A program made the translations under genes and the position numbers. The notes beneath the pieces were generated by a model. That model searched no databases, had not been told where the DNA came from, and saw nothing but the letters and a program-made list of their open reading frames with translations. This document shows, piece after piece, positions 31,237 to 41,688 of a DNA stretch of 64,000 bases. The DNA lies in assembly GCF_000372725.1 (NCBI RefSeq), contig NW_005199684.1, forward strand, positions 544,030 to 608,029, in the 5' to 3' direction. The first letter of the stretch is position 1. The number at the start of each line of letters is the position of its first letter. Source of the DNA: Emiliania huxleyi CCMP1516. Taxonomy: Eukaryota > Haptophyta > Isochrysidales > Noelaerhabdaceae.

Positions 31237-32892
31237 ATGTGTCGCGCCCCATCCTACTACGAAGTCCTCGGCGTGCGCTCCAACGCCAGCGAGGACGAGC
31301 TGAAGCGGGCCTACCGCAGGCTGGCGCTCAAGCACCATCCCGACCGACACCCCGGCGAAGAGCGCGGCGAGCACGAGGCGGATATATGCGGCACCGAGAC
31401 TGCACCCGGCCATGTTCCGCTGCACATGCACGTTGCCCCTGTCCGCAGGCGAAGTTCAAGCAGGTCAACACCGCGTACGAGGTGCTAGCGGACAGCAAGA
31501 CTCGCGCGCAGTACGACAAGTTTGGCCCCTCGCTCGGCGAGGACATCGACGAGGACGACGCGGTGCACGTGCCTCCTGCAGTGGTGCGAGAGGCGATGCG
31601 CGAGGCGATGATGTACCTGCAGGAGCAGCTGGCGGGGGCGTACCTCGGCGCCGCACCGGGCGGCGAGCCCGCGCGCCCCTTCCGCCGGCACTACTCTGCC
31701 CCGCAGAGCCGGGTCGGCTGCGTGGAGTGCGCGCTCTTCGGCGTGGCGCAACTACTCCCGGCGCTGCTGCTGCTGCCCCTCGTCTTCGCGCCGCCGGCAC
31801 AGCCGCCCGCCGCGCTCCTCGACGCCAAGCCCTTCTTCTCCTTTGCTCCCAGCGGCAACCACACCATGCAGAGAGCGGCGCCGCTCGGCTGCGCAGACTT
31901 GGACGCCGACGAGATGCCTCCAAGCGAGCCTCGCGCCGCCCGTCCCGCGCCTCCGACGCGGCGCGGCCTCACCCCGTGCCCCGCCCCGCGCCTCGGTCCG
32001 ACAGGAGAGGCCGAGGACCCGCGGCTCGCTCGCGCCAGGCAGATGCTGCGCGCCGCGCAAGAGGCGGAGGACAGAGAGAAGGAGGAGGAGGAGGAGGAGG
32101 AGAAGCAGCGGGCAGTGGAGAAGGAGAATGCAGACACGCAGGCGGGATCGCGCGGCGGCAAGCCAGCAGGAGGGCCGCGGCGGCTCGAGCCCGTTGCCTT
32201 TTACGTCGAGAGAGAGGCGTGCGGCGCCACGTAGCGATGGGTAGTCACGGGCAGCACGACGCGCCTCCCTACAGCTGCCTCGCCTCTCTCCTCCCCACTG
32301 CTGCCTCTCTCCTCCCTGCCGCTCCGGTGGCCTTTGAGACAACACAGCTGGAAATGACTTTGTGTTTCCCAGGTTGCGGCGGCGCTCGAGGCGGACGCGG
32401 CGCTCTCGGATCGGGTCGAGGGCATCGTGCTCGCGACGGCGCTGCGGGACGCGCGGGCCGGTTGCGGCGCAGAGCGGCAGCGCCTCTCGCGCCTTACAGA
32501 GGCCTCCACACACACACGCACGGACGCACACACACGCGCGCGCACACCACGCACACGCACACACACACGCATACACACACGCACACACACGCACACGCAC
32601 ACACACACACACACGGCCCCAGCGCTCTCAATGCCGCGGGGCTCCTGTCTGCCGACACGGAGGCCCGAGGGAGAATAGCCTGGCCCTTGCTAGCGTGTGG
32701 AGATCTTCACCTCACCTCACCTCGCCCTAGGCCGCCCTTCTTAAGCCAAAGGGCGAGGCGAGGCAGGCGGCGATGAGTTTGGCGCGCGCGTACGAGGCGG
32801 GATCGATGGCGCAGTGCGCGCGCGCCGCGCAGCTCGCGCGGGCAACGGAGAGGGGGCGCGCCGACCGCCAACGCTGCGCCATTGGGAGCTGA
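31237..32892 (+). CDS. J-domain (DnaJ/Hsp40) protein with one TM segment, 399 aa
   Basis: ATG 31237. The J-domain is [36 protein letters not shown] with the essential HPD motif, then [20 protein letters not shown] and QYDKFG. It therefore stimulates an Hsp70 partner. A hydrophobic helix ([20 protein letters not shown], about residue 150) suggests membrane anchoring. The rest is disordered with a Glu-rich coiled segment. No zinc finger or typical C-terminal substrate domain is seen (type III). Exons 31237-31377, 31449-32216, 32373-32501 and 32731-32892 keep one frame; all three introns have GC donors. Intron 32217-32372 starts GCGTGCGGCG, close to the next exon's GTTGCGGCGG. The last two exons are less certain than the first two. 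Confidence 0.75.
32507..32614. repeat. (CA)n-rich microsatellite in an intron
   Basis: An imperfect CA/CG repeat with interspersed ACGCACAC lies in the third intron of the J-protein gene. It creates open frames of Thr/His or Cys/Val on both strands that are not genes. Confidence 0.9.
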
Positions 32893-33307
32893 GGCGCGGG
32901 TTCACTTTTCGATGTTCCCGGCCCGCGCAACCGTGGCGCACACGTGAGGTGCGAGTGAAACCACCAGTGTTTTGAATGACACCGACATCACACAAGCCTC
33001 AAGGCGGGTAGCGAAAGCGCGTTGTGTAAATAAATAAAACGGACATCTCTACTGTGACAGCGCGTTGTGTGCAAGAACATACCTCACTCGATAAGTACAT
33101 AAAATGATCGGGCCGGAAAACACGTAACACGCTGACGCCAGGCACACGCACGTACATGTTCACAGCACACCCTCGCAAGCTAAGCTCGGCGCACTCGTCA
33201 GTCTACAGTCTCTCAGACGGAGAGGACTCTCTCTCACGCGCGTGTGCGCTCTCAAATACACCACACTCAAGACAAATATGACAAGGATAAGATTCCGTGT
33301 AGTCCTG
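32893..33307. other. No gene seen
   Basis: A convergent intergenic region between the J-protein (+) and the gene at 33308 (-). It is less GC-rich, with a TAAATAAATAAAAC stretch near 33026 and a (CT)n patch near 33205-33235. It probably contains both 3' ends. Confidence 0.5.
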
Positions 33308-34107
33308 TCACTGGACCTGTCCTGACCCTGTGCTTGCAGTGGTTCCAGCAGTTGTGGCGGAAGAGTCGGCTACTGAGTGTCTAGGCGAGGGACGCTTCAG
33401 CGAGGTTGGCTGCCGCAGCATCGCCTCTTGCGTCTCTCCGCGCTCCCCCCCCTCCCCCTCCCCCACCGGGTAAGGCGGAGGCCCTCCCTGCTGCACCTTT
33501 GCCTCATCGTCCTGGCTGTGCGAGGGCACACACGCAAAGAGGACTTTGCCGTCGAACTCGGGAACCGCTGAGAACGTCTTGATCGGAGTCTCGCTGCGCT
33601 GGCTCATAGGCACGTGCACCACATTGGGCGCGGTGGCGGTGTGGTCTAGCTGGAACGGGGTGGGGCTCTGCCTCTCTCCTGAGCGCGGCGGAGCAGGGGC
33701 ACCGCCTGGCTCGCGCAAGAGGGAGCTACGGCTGGGACTCGAGGAGAGGGAGTGGCAAGGCGAGACGCGGCCGGTGCGTGGCGAGTCGTCGTCCGACTCC
33801 TCGGCCCGCTGACGCACGCTCCCCGTGCTGCGCGCCCGTGGCAGCCGCTGCCTTGGGCGAGGAGAGCCGGAGGGTGACGACGAGGTCGACTGGCCTGTCT
33901 GCTCATCCGCCACCTGCACGCGAGAGGGATGGAGGTTGGTCGCGCCCACGAGCGTGCACTGCGCTTTGGCGCGCGGCTCCGCACCCTGCGGAGCCCGCAC
34001 CGCTGCTCCTGCAGCAGCCTGTTTGTCTCTTGCATCGACTCGATTGTCATGAAGTTGAGGTGCACTTGCCGCAACATCTCGGACATCTTTACCGTGTCTT
34101 CCGCCAT
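33308..34107 (-). CDS. Uncharacterised Ser/Pro-rich protein with N-terminal helix
   Basis: ATG 34107 gives MAEDTVKMSEMLRQVHLNFM and ESMQETNRLLQEQ, a heptad-like amphipathic helix. A second frame after about 33958 continues CTLVGATNLHPSRVQVADEQ with a long Ser/Pro/Arg region (GSPRPRQRLPRARSTGSVRQ) and NVVHVPMSQRSETPIKTFSA, ending at 33308. Joining exon 34000-34107 to 33308-33958 keeps the frame (252 aa). The implied boundary bases are non-standard, so the exact junction is uncertain. The segment after the proposed 5' site (TGCGGGCTCC) resembles the exon-2 start (TGCACGCTCG). No family is recognised; the phospho-site-like SP motifs suggest a disordered regulatory tail. Confidence 0.45.
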
Positions 34108-34784
34108 GGCCGCGCGTCGCAGCCAATGCAGCACCAGCACCAAGGGCGCTGCAGTGCTGCAGGTTGGAGTGTGGTCCAGCAGTCCGACGGGGGTATCCGG
34201 GGGCGCGGTGGGGCAAGCGCTTCATCAACAAACGTGGCCGGCTAAAAGACGAGGTTCGATAGTGGATGCACCCCTGGGGAAAGCGACAATCCCCCCCGGT
34301 TTGGGGAAAGCGAACAATCCTAGTGAGGAGCGAGTCCTTTTTCCAGTGTATGTAGCTCTTACGTACGTACGTGTTTTTTGTGTATGGTAAATTCTGGCCG
34401 CATCCCTCCCCTGTCCTCTCGACTGCTTCCCTCTTTTACATACATATAAGGGCTACGCGAGTAGATGGGACGGGAGGACTGTGTGTGTGTGTTCTATGTT
34501 TGTCGGTGCTCGTGGCTCTTACGCCGACTACTGCCCCCCCCGCGGTGGTGCGGGTGCGGCGACTGCGGGTTCCGCGCCGGCCGCAAACCCGCCGCTCCCC
34601 CACGTACGTTGCCAGCCAGGCGATTGATTGCCAACTTCGCCGCCGCGGCCGGTGCTGGCGCGGAAGACGGCGGCAATCCGCGCGTGTCGACCTCCCCTCC
34701 TCGGTGCCGTGCGTGGGAGCTCTCGCAGGACATGTTCAACGATACGCTCAAGCCGGTTAAAGCTGTTAGGTTGGGTTAGCTAGG

Positions 34785-35825
34785 ATGAAACCGGACGTCA
34801 GAAGCACGATGACATGTACCACACCCCCGCAAAATCCGAACCCTTCGCGAATTTGCTCGGCGGCGCCAACGTGCGGTGCGGCGCGAGCTTATTTTAACGA
34901 CGACGCACTGATGCTCGAGGAGCACTGCACCGGGCCCTGCGCCGATCAGGTGAGCAAGCTCTCCGCGGAGGTGTTCGGCCCGCCTACAGGAGCCCTCGGT
35001 GAAGGCACCTTTGCCGCCGCCTCGCAAGCACCACCTTGGATACACCCTGGTGGCCCGACGGTCCCAGGTGCGCAGCCGCTGCGCGATGGTGCCGACGGAC
35101 GTGAGGCGGTCACAGGCGGCGAGCCGCCCATCTGGAGAGAGTACGAGGGGACGTGGGAATGCACCTGGATCAGCGGTGACCAGGACAGCTTCCTCGCCTC
35201 ACAGGGCGTGCCGTGGTTCACTCGCATCGGATTTCAGGCTCTCGGCTCGGGCGTGGGCACCGGGATGACGATCCGCCTCGTCGGCGACGGCAGCGCCTGG
35301 GTCGTGCACTTCTGGCTCCCCGGCCTTCCTGATTACGGAGAGAGCTTCACCGGCGCCTTCGCGACGGCTTACGTGTTTCTCCTTGGCTTCGATGGCCGGC
35401 TGCGAAAGTCGGACCTACCGATGATCGGTCGGCACTCCACCGTCGGCGCGTACGAGAGGAGTGGTCCAATGTATGCCGTGCGGCTCGACAATGGAGGCTA
35501 CCTGACCACAAGGCACGAGCTGGTCGACGGCGGCACCGGCATCATTGCGCATGGGGCGTGGATCGCGGACGGCCACCCGCTCACGGCCACGACGTCCTTC
35601 TTTCGCCGGGTCGGCGCCGCTCGCAACGGCTCGACCCCGGCCTCCTCGGCACGCGGATGGGATGCCGCCGCCGGCTCGGCAGCCGCGACAGCCGCGAATG
35701 CGCACCCTCTCCTGGTGGCGGCGGCGGCCGTGGGTACACTTGCGCTCGGTGCCCTCTGCCTCGGCCGGCGTCGGCCATCGTCGACTGCTCGCGCGGCAAC
35801 GAGGGGCCAAAGACGGCTGGTCTAG
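34785..35825 (+). CDS. Lipocalin/FABP-like domain with C-terminal TM anchor, 346 aa
   Basis: A single open frame from ATG 34785. After a low-complexity N-terminus (residues 1-115) it has a beta-rich segment beginning YEGTWECTWISGDQDSFLAS and continuing WFTRIGFQALGSGVGTGMTI, SAWVVHFWLPGLPDYGESFT, YAVRLDNGGYLTTRHELVDG and HPLTATTSFFRRVG. The G-x-W start and the alternation of strands recall the lipocalin/fatty-acid-binding superfamily, but this is fold-level resemblance only. A hydrophobic C-terminal helix (HPLLVAAAAVGTLALGALCL) followed by RRR would anchor it in a membrane. The real start may be a downstream Met (for example at about residue 43, MLEEHC). Confidence 0.5.
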   Translation: MKPDVRSTMTCTTPPQNPNPSRICSAAPTCGAARAYFNDDALMLEEHCTGPCADQVSKLSAEVFGPPTGALGEGTFAAASQAPPWIHPGGPTVPGAQPLRDGADGREAVTGGEPPIWREYEGTWECTWISGDQDSFLASQGVPWFTRIGFQALGSGVGTGMTIRLVGDGSAWVVHFWLPGLPDYGESFTGAFATAYVFLLGFDGRLRKSDLPMIGRHSTVGAYERSGPMYAVRLDNGGYLTTRHELVDGGTGIIAHGAWIADGHPLTATTSFFRRVGAARNGSTPASSARGWDAAAGSAAATAANAHPLLVAAAAVGTLALGALCLGRRRPSSTARAATRGQRRLV

Positions 35826-36117
35826 GTTCGCCAATGGGCCGGTGAATGGTAACAACTAACATCATCGAATTAGGGACCGTACGTTCAGGCGCGTATGAGA
35901 GAGAGAGAGAGAGAGATCTTTCTCTCTTCGCGTATGTGCGAGAGCCGCGGAGTCGTTCAACACCATCGACGCATGCATGCTCGAGCCGTCCAAGAGTGCG
36001 TTCGGGTAAGGGGTATGCGAAGCCGCGTTGTATTAGCGAGAATTGTTTTTAGCATCCCCTGCAGTTGTGCACTTTTTTCGCACTTGGCACATCGTCATCG
36101 ACATGGCGCGGTGGCAT

Positions 36118-37103
36118 CTGAGGGAGGGTGTAGGGGATGTAGAGTGTAGAGCGCTGTAGAGCTGTAGAGATGTCATGAGAGGATGTAGAGCGCTCTGGAG
36201 CGCTGTAGAGCTGTAGAGCTCTACATCCGCCGCGGGACGATGCGGGTGCGTTGTAGAGCGATGTAGAGGCGCTCTATACAACGAGACGGCCTAGAGAACA
36301 CAACCCCCTCTCTCTTTTCTCCCAGTAAGCTAAAAGTACGTACAGCGAGAGAGAGAAAGCTAAAAGTACGTACAACGAGAGAGAGGAGACGTACAACGTG
36401 AAATCTCTAGTACAACAAACTCGACATCATAAGCGGCGAACATGAGGCGCGTTGCACTTGCCAGTGCTGCCCTGGCCTTCTGTGTGCCCGCCCAATGGGT
36501 GGCAGTTGCCTCTGCTGCTGTGGCATGCCTCACGGCTGCGACTGGCCGGCGCCTCGCTCGGCTCGGCGTAGCGATCGTAGCCAGCGCAACTCGCCTGGAC
36601 TCAACGCTCAGGCCAGGAGCTCCCGCACGCGCTGGCGCGAGTCATGGCGCATGCAACGCGTCTGAATGCTCGCCTCGCCTCGCGCAAATGCGACCGTCCT
36701 CGCAGCCGACAGTCCACCGCCTGCTAAAGAAGCACAGCGACGAATGCGGCACCGGCGACGCATGGCAGGCTGGTCATGACGCAGTTATAGGGTGTTGTGT
36801 GCCGTCAGAGTGACTCTCTGTGTGTCAGGGATAGTCAGGGCCGTCCATCAGAGCTCCAGTAAGCTCGGAGACACCCCATTAGTGCGGCTCGACCTCTTTG
36901 AGTCACTGCCTTCCCGGCGGGTTGGCTGTAGAGCCTCTACAACAAACTCTACAGCAAAATCGCGCTCTACATCGCTCTACATCGGACTCACATCGTCACG
37001 CGGCGGATGTAGAGCTCTACAGCTCTACAGCGCTCCAGAGCGCTCTACATCTCTACAGCTCTACAGCGCTCTACACTCTACATCCGCTACACCCTCCCTC
37101 TCA
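36118..37103. mobile_element. Foldback element with ~140-bp terminal inverted repeats
   Basis: The left arm (36118-36268: GAGGGAGGGTGTAG, then TGTAGAGTGTAGAGCGCTG, then CTCTACATCCGCCGCG) recurs as its reverse complement at 36965-37103. Aside from one 12-bp indel and a diverged 20-bp stretch, the arms match closely. The arms are themselves built from CTCTACAG/CTGTAGAG words. The interior carries a copy of dispersed repeat A (36285-36345) and a 123-codon ORF (36442-36813). No transposase motif is seen, so it is non-autonomous. I could not define a target-site duplication with certainty. Confidence 0.7.
36442..36813 (+). CDS. ORF inside the foldback element, unknown
   Basis: ATG 36442 (MRRVALASAALAFCVPAQWV) gives a signal-peptide-like hydrophobic N-terminus, then an Arg/Ala-rich chain. 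An acidic ORF outside the element (37163-37345, ERTLARDFFDLQEDP through DFEEEDESDGSAT) follows a good acceptor (CCCCCCCAG). Its first bases, GAGCGCACGCTGGCGCGAG, closely resemble 36617-36642 (GAGCTCCC, then GCACGCGCTGGCGCGAG), the same exon-start duplication seen in the window's introns. A spliced gene spanning the right arm is therefore possible, but the simplest junctions do not preserve frame. Confidence 0.3.
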   Translation: MRRVALASAALAFCVPAQWVAVASAAVACLTAATGRRLARLGVAIVASATRLDSTLRPGAPARAGASHGACNASECSPRLAQMRPSSQPTVHRLLKKHSDECGTGDAWQAGHDAVIGCCVPSE

Positions 37104-37447
37104 GGGTGTTAGTTATCCTGTTTAGCTCGTCGTTTACGTTTTTGCCCGCTCCGCCCCCCCAGGAGCGCACGCTGGCGCGAGATTTCTTCGACTTGCAGGA
37201 GGATCCTCATGCCTCCAGCGGTCCCCACGCCAACGCGTCCGGGGGGTCACCACCTGTGGGGATTGACCCGAACTCCCCTGGCGGTGCGTCATATGACTGC
37301 AGTGATTTTGAGGAGGAGGATGAGTCCGATGGCAGTGCGACTTGAGGAGTTATTATACTCTTAGTACCAAGCCGAGGAGGAGGAAAGTTGAGACAGGTCC
37401 GAAGACCAGTGGGAAGTCATATAATACGTGGGTTTGGCCGGCAGCAG

Positions 37448-37694
37448 GGATGGGAGGACGGCACGCCGCCACCACACAGGGATTCACGTAAAGGAGCTGA
37501 GTGCAGAGTGGACAGAAAAGAAAGAAAGAAAGAAAACAGACAACTAAAGCGAGGGATGGGAGGACGGCACGCCGCCACCACACAGGGATTTTAAGGAGAG
37601 GAGTGTGGTGCTAGCCGTCGCCCACCCTAACCCTTGGACAGAAAAAAGAAAGAAAAGAGACAACCCAAGGGAGGGATGGGAGGACGGCACGGAC
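37448..37694 (+). repeat. Palindromic repeat family B, one full and two partial copies
   Basis: Partial copy 37448-37487, full copy 37552-37630 (GGGATGGGAGGACGGCACGC through CCGTCGCCCACCC, followed by TAACCCTTGG) and partial copy 37671-37694. Purine tracts (AAAGAAAGAAAGAAAACAGA) precede them. The array-like spacing suggests repeated insertion or local duplication. The next gene starts at 37801. Confidence 0.85.
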
Positions 37695-37800
37695 AGAAAC
37701 GAGGGCGAGCCGGGCGCAAAGATATTTTTCGTGCCTTACGAACGTACCGGTCTTCGCGCCTTTCGTGGGCCTGGGTACGAGACCTAGGTACAGTCGTACC

Positions 37801-38265
37801 ATGGAAAAGTCGCAACGCCACCTCATCATGGCGGGCGTTCCCGTTGAGAAGGAGCGGGGTGAGGGCGCCGTCAGCGCCAAGTCGAGTCGCGGATCCTTCT
37901 CCTTTGAGGGTGGTGAGTCGATGGTCGAGAGTCAACGTGCGAGGCTCAAGCAGACCTCGTCGGCGGATGGCGGTGTTCCGAGGCGCAGCGTCAACGTGGA
38001 GGTCCTCAAGACCACACTGGCGGGCGGGTTCGCGGGTATGCTGGCTGGCGGAGGCATCATGCTGGGAGCGCTGCGGCTCTCTCCGGTGGCCCGCGCCTCC
38101 AGAGGCGCCAGGCTGGCCATCGCCACCGTCTCGCTCTGTGTGCCGGCGCTGGCCTTTGCCCACACAGCAACTACACGAAAGTTCGGGAGTCCGCCGCCAA
38201 GGTGGGCAGTACCCGCCGGCGCACGGGTCCAGGCGGTTCAGAACCCACCGACGCCGTGCGAGTGA
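37801..38265 (+). CDS. Small protein with two predicted TM helices, 154 aa
   Basis: ATG 37801 (MEKSQRHLIMAGVPVEKERG). A hydrophilic N-terminal half (SSRGSFSFEGGESMVESQRA) leads to two hydrophobic segments, TTLAGGFAGMLAGGGIMLGA and LAIATVSLCVPALAFAHTA. The glycine-rich first helix is typical of small organelle or inner-membrane proteins. No family is recognised. The last about 25 residues (SPPPRWAVPAGARVQ) look like run-on, so the true C-terminus may lie in another exon. Confidence 0.5.
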   Translation: MEKSQRHLIMAGVPVEKERGEGAVSAKSSRGSFSFEGGESMVESQRARLKQTSSADGGVPRRSVNVEVLKTTLAGGFAGMLAGGGIMLGALRLSPVARASRGARLAIATVSLCVPALAFAHTATTRKFGSPPPRWAVPAGARVQAVQNPPTPCE

Positions 38266-39395
38266 GTGGGGAGAGAGATATACAACCGATGCAGCTGCTG
38301 ACTTGGTTAGGGTTTTATGATACGCAGAGTCATCGTCACAAGCAGTTAGGGAGAAAATGGATGGGGCGAGAGGGAAACACGGCTTTAGGCTTTAGGGGCC
38401 TACCGTATGGGGGCGGGTGCTTTCGCGAGACACGTTGCCCCTCACATGCCCGATGCCGCCTGCGTGTGTCGGCTGTCGCTGTGTGTGACTTGTGTGTGGT
38501 TCACAAGTTCAGACTTCGGTCTTGCGCTCAGAAACACGGCATGGTCGACGCCCGTCCTGCACCTTCTCTCCGCTCCTCCTCCCCACTGACGAAGGTGACG
38601 CGCCCACCACCTCCATCCACGCACACCCGGACCGGGCTGGCGGGCGTGCTAGAGCTAGGTGCAAGGTGGCTTGGTCGGCTGCTGCTTCCATCCACCACCC
38701 TGACCGCTCGCCCCTCCGCGCCCCCGCTGCTGCGTGGCTGTCGTCCCACTGCTGAGCTCAACCGTTGCCAGACCCGCATACTCGTAATGAATGGTGGGCG
38801 TGCCCACCCCGGAGTGGTTCGACCCCACCCACGCAAACCCGAGACGGTGACGGGATGCTGGCTCAGTGATCTCAGGCCCAGTGAGGTAGTGCACGAGACT
38901 ATCCTGGAGCCTGCTGAACAAGCTCCTCTTGTAGCTCGATCGGTCACACCGCCATCGCCGTCGGGGAGAGGGGAGAGGGGGGACGGCACTGCTTCTGCAG
39001 CGTGCACCTCGATCCTGTACCGTGTTTGTTATGACCCCCCCCAATGAACACACCAGTGAGGGTGGGCGAGACGATCGAGGGGTCCCGTACCATGCGGAAT
39101 CGACCCTATCAAGTGCTCAAGACCTCATTAATGCCGTCGCTGCATCTGAGCCCGCTGGGATTCGGTCGCGTAAACAGCCAAATTTCATATCGATCGGCCG
39201 ATATTACGACTCCCAGGCGCCAGGCCACCCCCGGGTTAGCAGCCGATTTCATGCCCCCGCTCATTCGAGCCACCGCTCGACCCCTCGTTATCCTCCGAGC
39301 CCATTCCCCTGCGAGGCAAACTGGCTCATACCACACCTCGAGCCAACTTCCTGTCCACAGGCTGGCAGCGCGAGGCGAAGGCAAAGGGCAGCCGG
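38266..39395. other. No confident gene; probable 5' region of next gene
   Basis: Lower-GC sequence with overlapping open frames on both strands (38202-39047 +, 38528-39007 -) but no recognisable domain. A repeat-like TTTAGGGGCCTA near 38393 resembles family A. A good acceptor (CTGTCCACAG, 39351-39360) precedes the gene at 39396, so part of this may be a 5' UTR intron. Confidence 0.4.
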
Positions 39396-39903
39396 ATGGA
39401 CACGGTAACCAAGGAAGGCGGGGCGCTCTTCAGCGCATGCATCTGCTGCATCAATGAGGTTCGCACAATGCGCGTCACAGCCCGCTACCACTGCCGGGAA
39501 GGGCCCCTCACCCTGGCGCCCTGCCTGACCCGCTCTACAGATGGACACGACGGATATCCTCATCCTCTGCAAGGGTGCGCAGGAATTCCTCTGCATTGAG
39601 GAAAAGGTCTGCCTCGCGGCAGACACCGAACACTTCCCCATCGGCCTCATCAAGGAGGACGGGATGATCTGCAAGGTTGGCCTCCCCTGCTGCACGTGCG
39701 GGCTCAAGGTGCCAGAGGTGCTCATCAAGGGGGAGGGCCAGTGTCTCTGCTGCAAAAACAAGGCGTCCTTCCCGTTTGTTGAGGAGTACGTGGCAAAGCC
39801 CGTCTGTGCAATCTGCTTCATCGCCCTGATCCCCAACTTTGGCATTTGCAAGCCCTTCAAAGAGGTGATGGGCGCACCCGAGATTGCTGAGATGGAGCGC
39901 TGA
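39396..39903 (+). CDS. Uncharacterised Cys-rich protein, 141 aa, two exons
   Basis: Exon 1 (39396-39458) encodes MDTVTKEGGALFSACICCIN. Intron 39459-39540 has a GT donor and a CTCTACAG acceptor. Exon 2 (39541-39903) encodes MDTTDILILCKGAQEFLCIE, EKVCLAADTEHFPIGLIKED, then ICKVGLPCCTCGLKVPEVLI, CLCCKNKASFPF and PVCAICFIALIPNFGICKPF, ending EIAEMER. The paired CxC/CC clusters spaced along the chain suggest metal or iron-sulphur binding or membrane-proximal palmitoylation sites. I recall similar unnamed proteins in marine algae but can assign no function. Codon use is less GC-biased than in its neighbours. Confidence 0.6.
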
Positions 39904-40127
39904 GACGGAGGGGAGAGGATGGGTGAGGAGGTTGCGAGGGAGGAGACGCGGGGGGCGCCAGGGGGGGGGGGGGGGGTCTTAGGGAGAAAGAGAAAGAGGA
40001 AAGGGAGAAGGGGGTTCAGAAGAGTAGTCGTGGGAGCATAAAACCGTCTGTGACGGTGTGGAGATTTTGTCTCTTACATTGCCTGCCACTAAAAACCACT
40101 TATACACACATAAGAGCATCAAAATGA

Positions 40128-40550
40128 TCAACAAGCAGCGGGACCTCTGGTTACCGTGGGGTCCCTAGAGTTCAAGACCCCACAGCGGCCGGCCGCCCTG
40201 CAGCCAGTCAGGCCCCAAGCTCTTGATCCAGGGCCGTACTGCTCAGCAGCCAACTGGCTTTCAAAGTCGCTTCCAATGAGCTTCGCAAACGCAGCGCCAT
40301 CTCGGGTCTGTATCCCTCCACTGCCAAAGACACCGAGCGCTGGCTGGAGGCTCTTCATTGCATCGGAAGCAAAGCTTACCAAATCTGATGTGCTGAGGTT
40401 GCGCTGGGTGACCTCGTCGTTGCCGGCGAAGACGCCTCCGCGGGCCATTGCCATCGGCTGCGGTCCCCCGCTGCTGGCAGCTTCGAGCCGTCGCCGACCC
40501 GCCAACCAATCGGCGGCAGGCCTGGGCAGGTCTGGCTGGGTCACGACCAT
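40128..40550 (-). CDS. Hypothetical protein, 140 aa
   Basis: Minus-strand ATG 40550 (MVVTQPDLPRPAADWLAGRR) continues with ARGGVFAGNDEVTQRNLSTS, DLVSFASDAMKSLQPALGVF and DGAAFAKLIGSDFESQLAAE before a basic tail. The middle has the balanced composition of a real helical protein. The frame is open upstream to 40694 with Arg-rich, less protein-like sequence. No family is recognised. Confidence 0.4.
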   Translation of the reverse strand: MVVTQPDLPRPAADWLAGRRRLEAASSGGPQPMAMARGGVFAGNDEVTQRNLSTSDLVSFASDAMKSLQPALGVFGSGGIQTRDGAAFAKLIGSDFESQLAAEQYGPGSRAWGLTGCRAAGRCGVLNSRDPTVTRGPAAC

Positions 40551-40752
40551 GGATGGCTGTGAGCGCCGGTGTCTCACCGGAGCGCTAATGGTGTTTGGAA
40601 TTGGCCCAATTCGCAATGATCGGAAAAGGCGAGAGGGAGAGCGGAGCCGGAGGATGAACCTTGAAGTTGAACGACTACAACAATGTAACAACACGTCGCC
40701 GGCGAGGAATAATGCTCCCGCAGCGCGTCTCTAAGCTCTCCACGTATACGAC

Positions 40753-41502
40753 CTACACACCTCCCTTCGGCAGCGTACTGCTCCTGGGCACCGGCCCGTG
40801 TGGCCGAGCAGATTTGCTGGGCTCGTCTTGTGGTGAAGGCGGCCTCGGCCGTTTGGTCGTGCCACTGGCGGGATGCGCCGTTGTGATCCACCTCGCCATC
40901 AGCCCGCGCTGCTTTCCTCTTTCGCGGCAGCGCCGCAGCGCGCGCCTCACGTCGTCGAGCGTCACGCCGGAGCTACGCGCGACCTGGACGGCGGCGCCCA
41001 CACCAACAGCGTCGGCGGTGCGGATGTTGTGAGGCAGGTCGTCAAAGAAGAGCGCACGGCGCAGGTCGACCTTGAGCGCCGCCGCGATCGCCTTCAGGTG
41101 CGTGCTCTTGCTGCCCGGCTGCACCACAGCGTGCCCGTAATCGAGGCGAAAACCTTGCAGGAGGCGGGTGGCGGTGGCCGCGGCGGGCGAGGCCGACGCG
41201 ATCCCGATTGGAACACCGGCGCGCGAAAGCGCCTCGAAAACCGCGGAGACCTCTGGGAAGAGGCGCAGCGTGCGGCCAGCCGTGTCGGACGCCTCGCCAG
41301 GCGCCACAACACGCGCAGCATCAAAACTCTCGCAGTTGCCGTTCCAAAGGGTGGAGTCAAGGTCGAAGATGGCGACAGATGGATTGCAGGACGCGATCAG
41401 CGCGGGCAGGTCCACCGTGGAGTGGCTGGCCTCCCCACCACTCGCCCTCGAAGAGGAGGGCTCGGTTGGAGGTCTGCGCTGCTCACGACAAGGAGGCTCC
41501 AT
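40753..41502 (-). CDS. HAD-superfamily phosphatase, MDP-1-like, 249 aa
   Basis: ATG 41502 (MEPPCREQRRPPTEPSSSRA); upstream frame continues into a dispersed repeat and is not used. HAD motif I is SVAIFDLDSTLWNGNCESF (nucleophile DxDST), followed by LRLFPEVSAVFEALSRAGVP, motif II GIASASPAAA, a Lys in the PGSKSTHLKAIAAAL region (motif III) and ALFFDDLPHNIRTADAVGVG (motif IV, DD). This matches the magnesium-dependent phosphatase-1 / acid phosphatase family, which dephosphorylates small phospho-compounds, protein tyrosine or glycated residues. A basic Pro/Ser tail of about 45 residues follows. Single exon. Confidence 0.8.
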   Translation of the reverse strand: MEPPCREQRRPPTEPSSSRASGGEASHSTVDLPALIASCNPSVAIFDLDSTLWNGNCESFDAARVVAPGEASDTAGRTLRLFPEVSAVFEALSRAGVPIGIASASPAAATATRLLQGFRLDYGHAVVQPGSKSTHLKAIAAALKVDLRRALFFDDLPHNIRTADAVGVGAAVQVARSSGVTLDDVRRALRRCRERGKQRGLMARWITTAHPASGTTKRPRPPSPQDEPSKSARPHGPVPRSSTLPKGGV

Positions 41503-41613
41503 ACACACAATCAAGCTCACACAAGCAACAGGCCCGCAAACGGCGCACCGCTGGGTGTTAAAAAATTCTTCGCAAGATCTAAAGAAAGAAAGAAAGCACC
41601 CACGCACAAAGTG

Positions 41614-41660
41614 AAGGATGGGAGGACCGCACGCCGCCACCAGACAGGGATTTTAAAACC
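41614..41660 (+). repeat. Palindromic repeat family B, left half
   Basis: GGATGGGAGGACCGCACGCC then CACCAGACAGGGATTTTAAA, preceded by the purine tract AAAGAAAGAAAGAAAG. It sits just upstream of the MDP-1-like gene on the opposite strand. Confidence 0.8.
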
Positions 41661-41688
41661 CTGCACAACAAAAGCACACAAACACCCC

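Noticed and set aside
38202-39047. 281-codon plus-strand ORF and overlapping minus-strand ORFs
   Set aside because: Low-complexity, no ATG context or domain, mutually overlapping frames; treated as non-coding or a 5' region.
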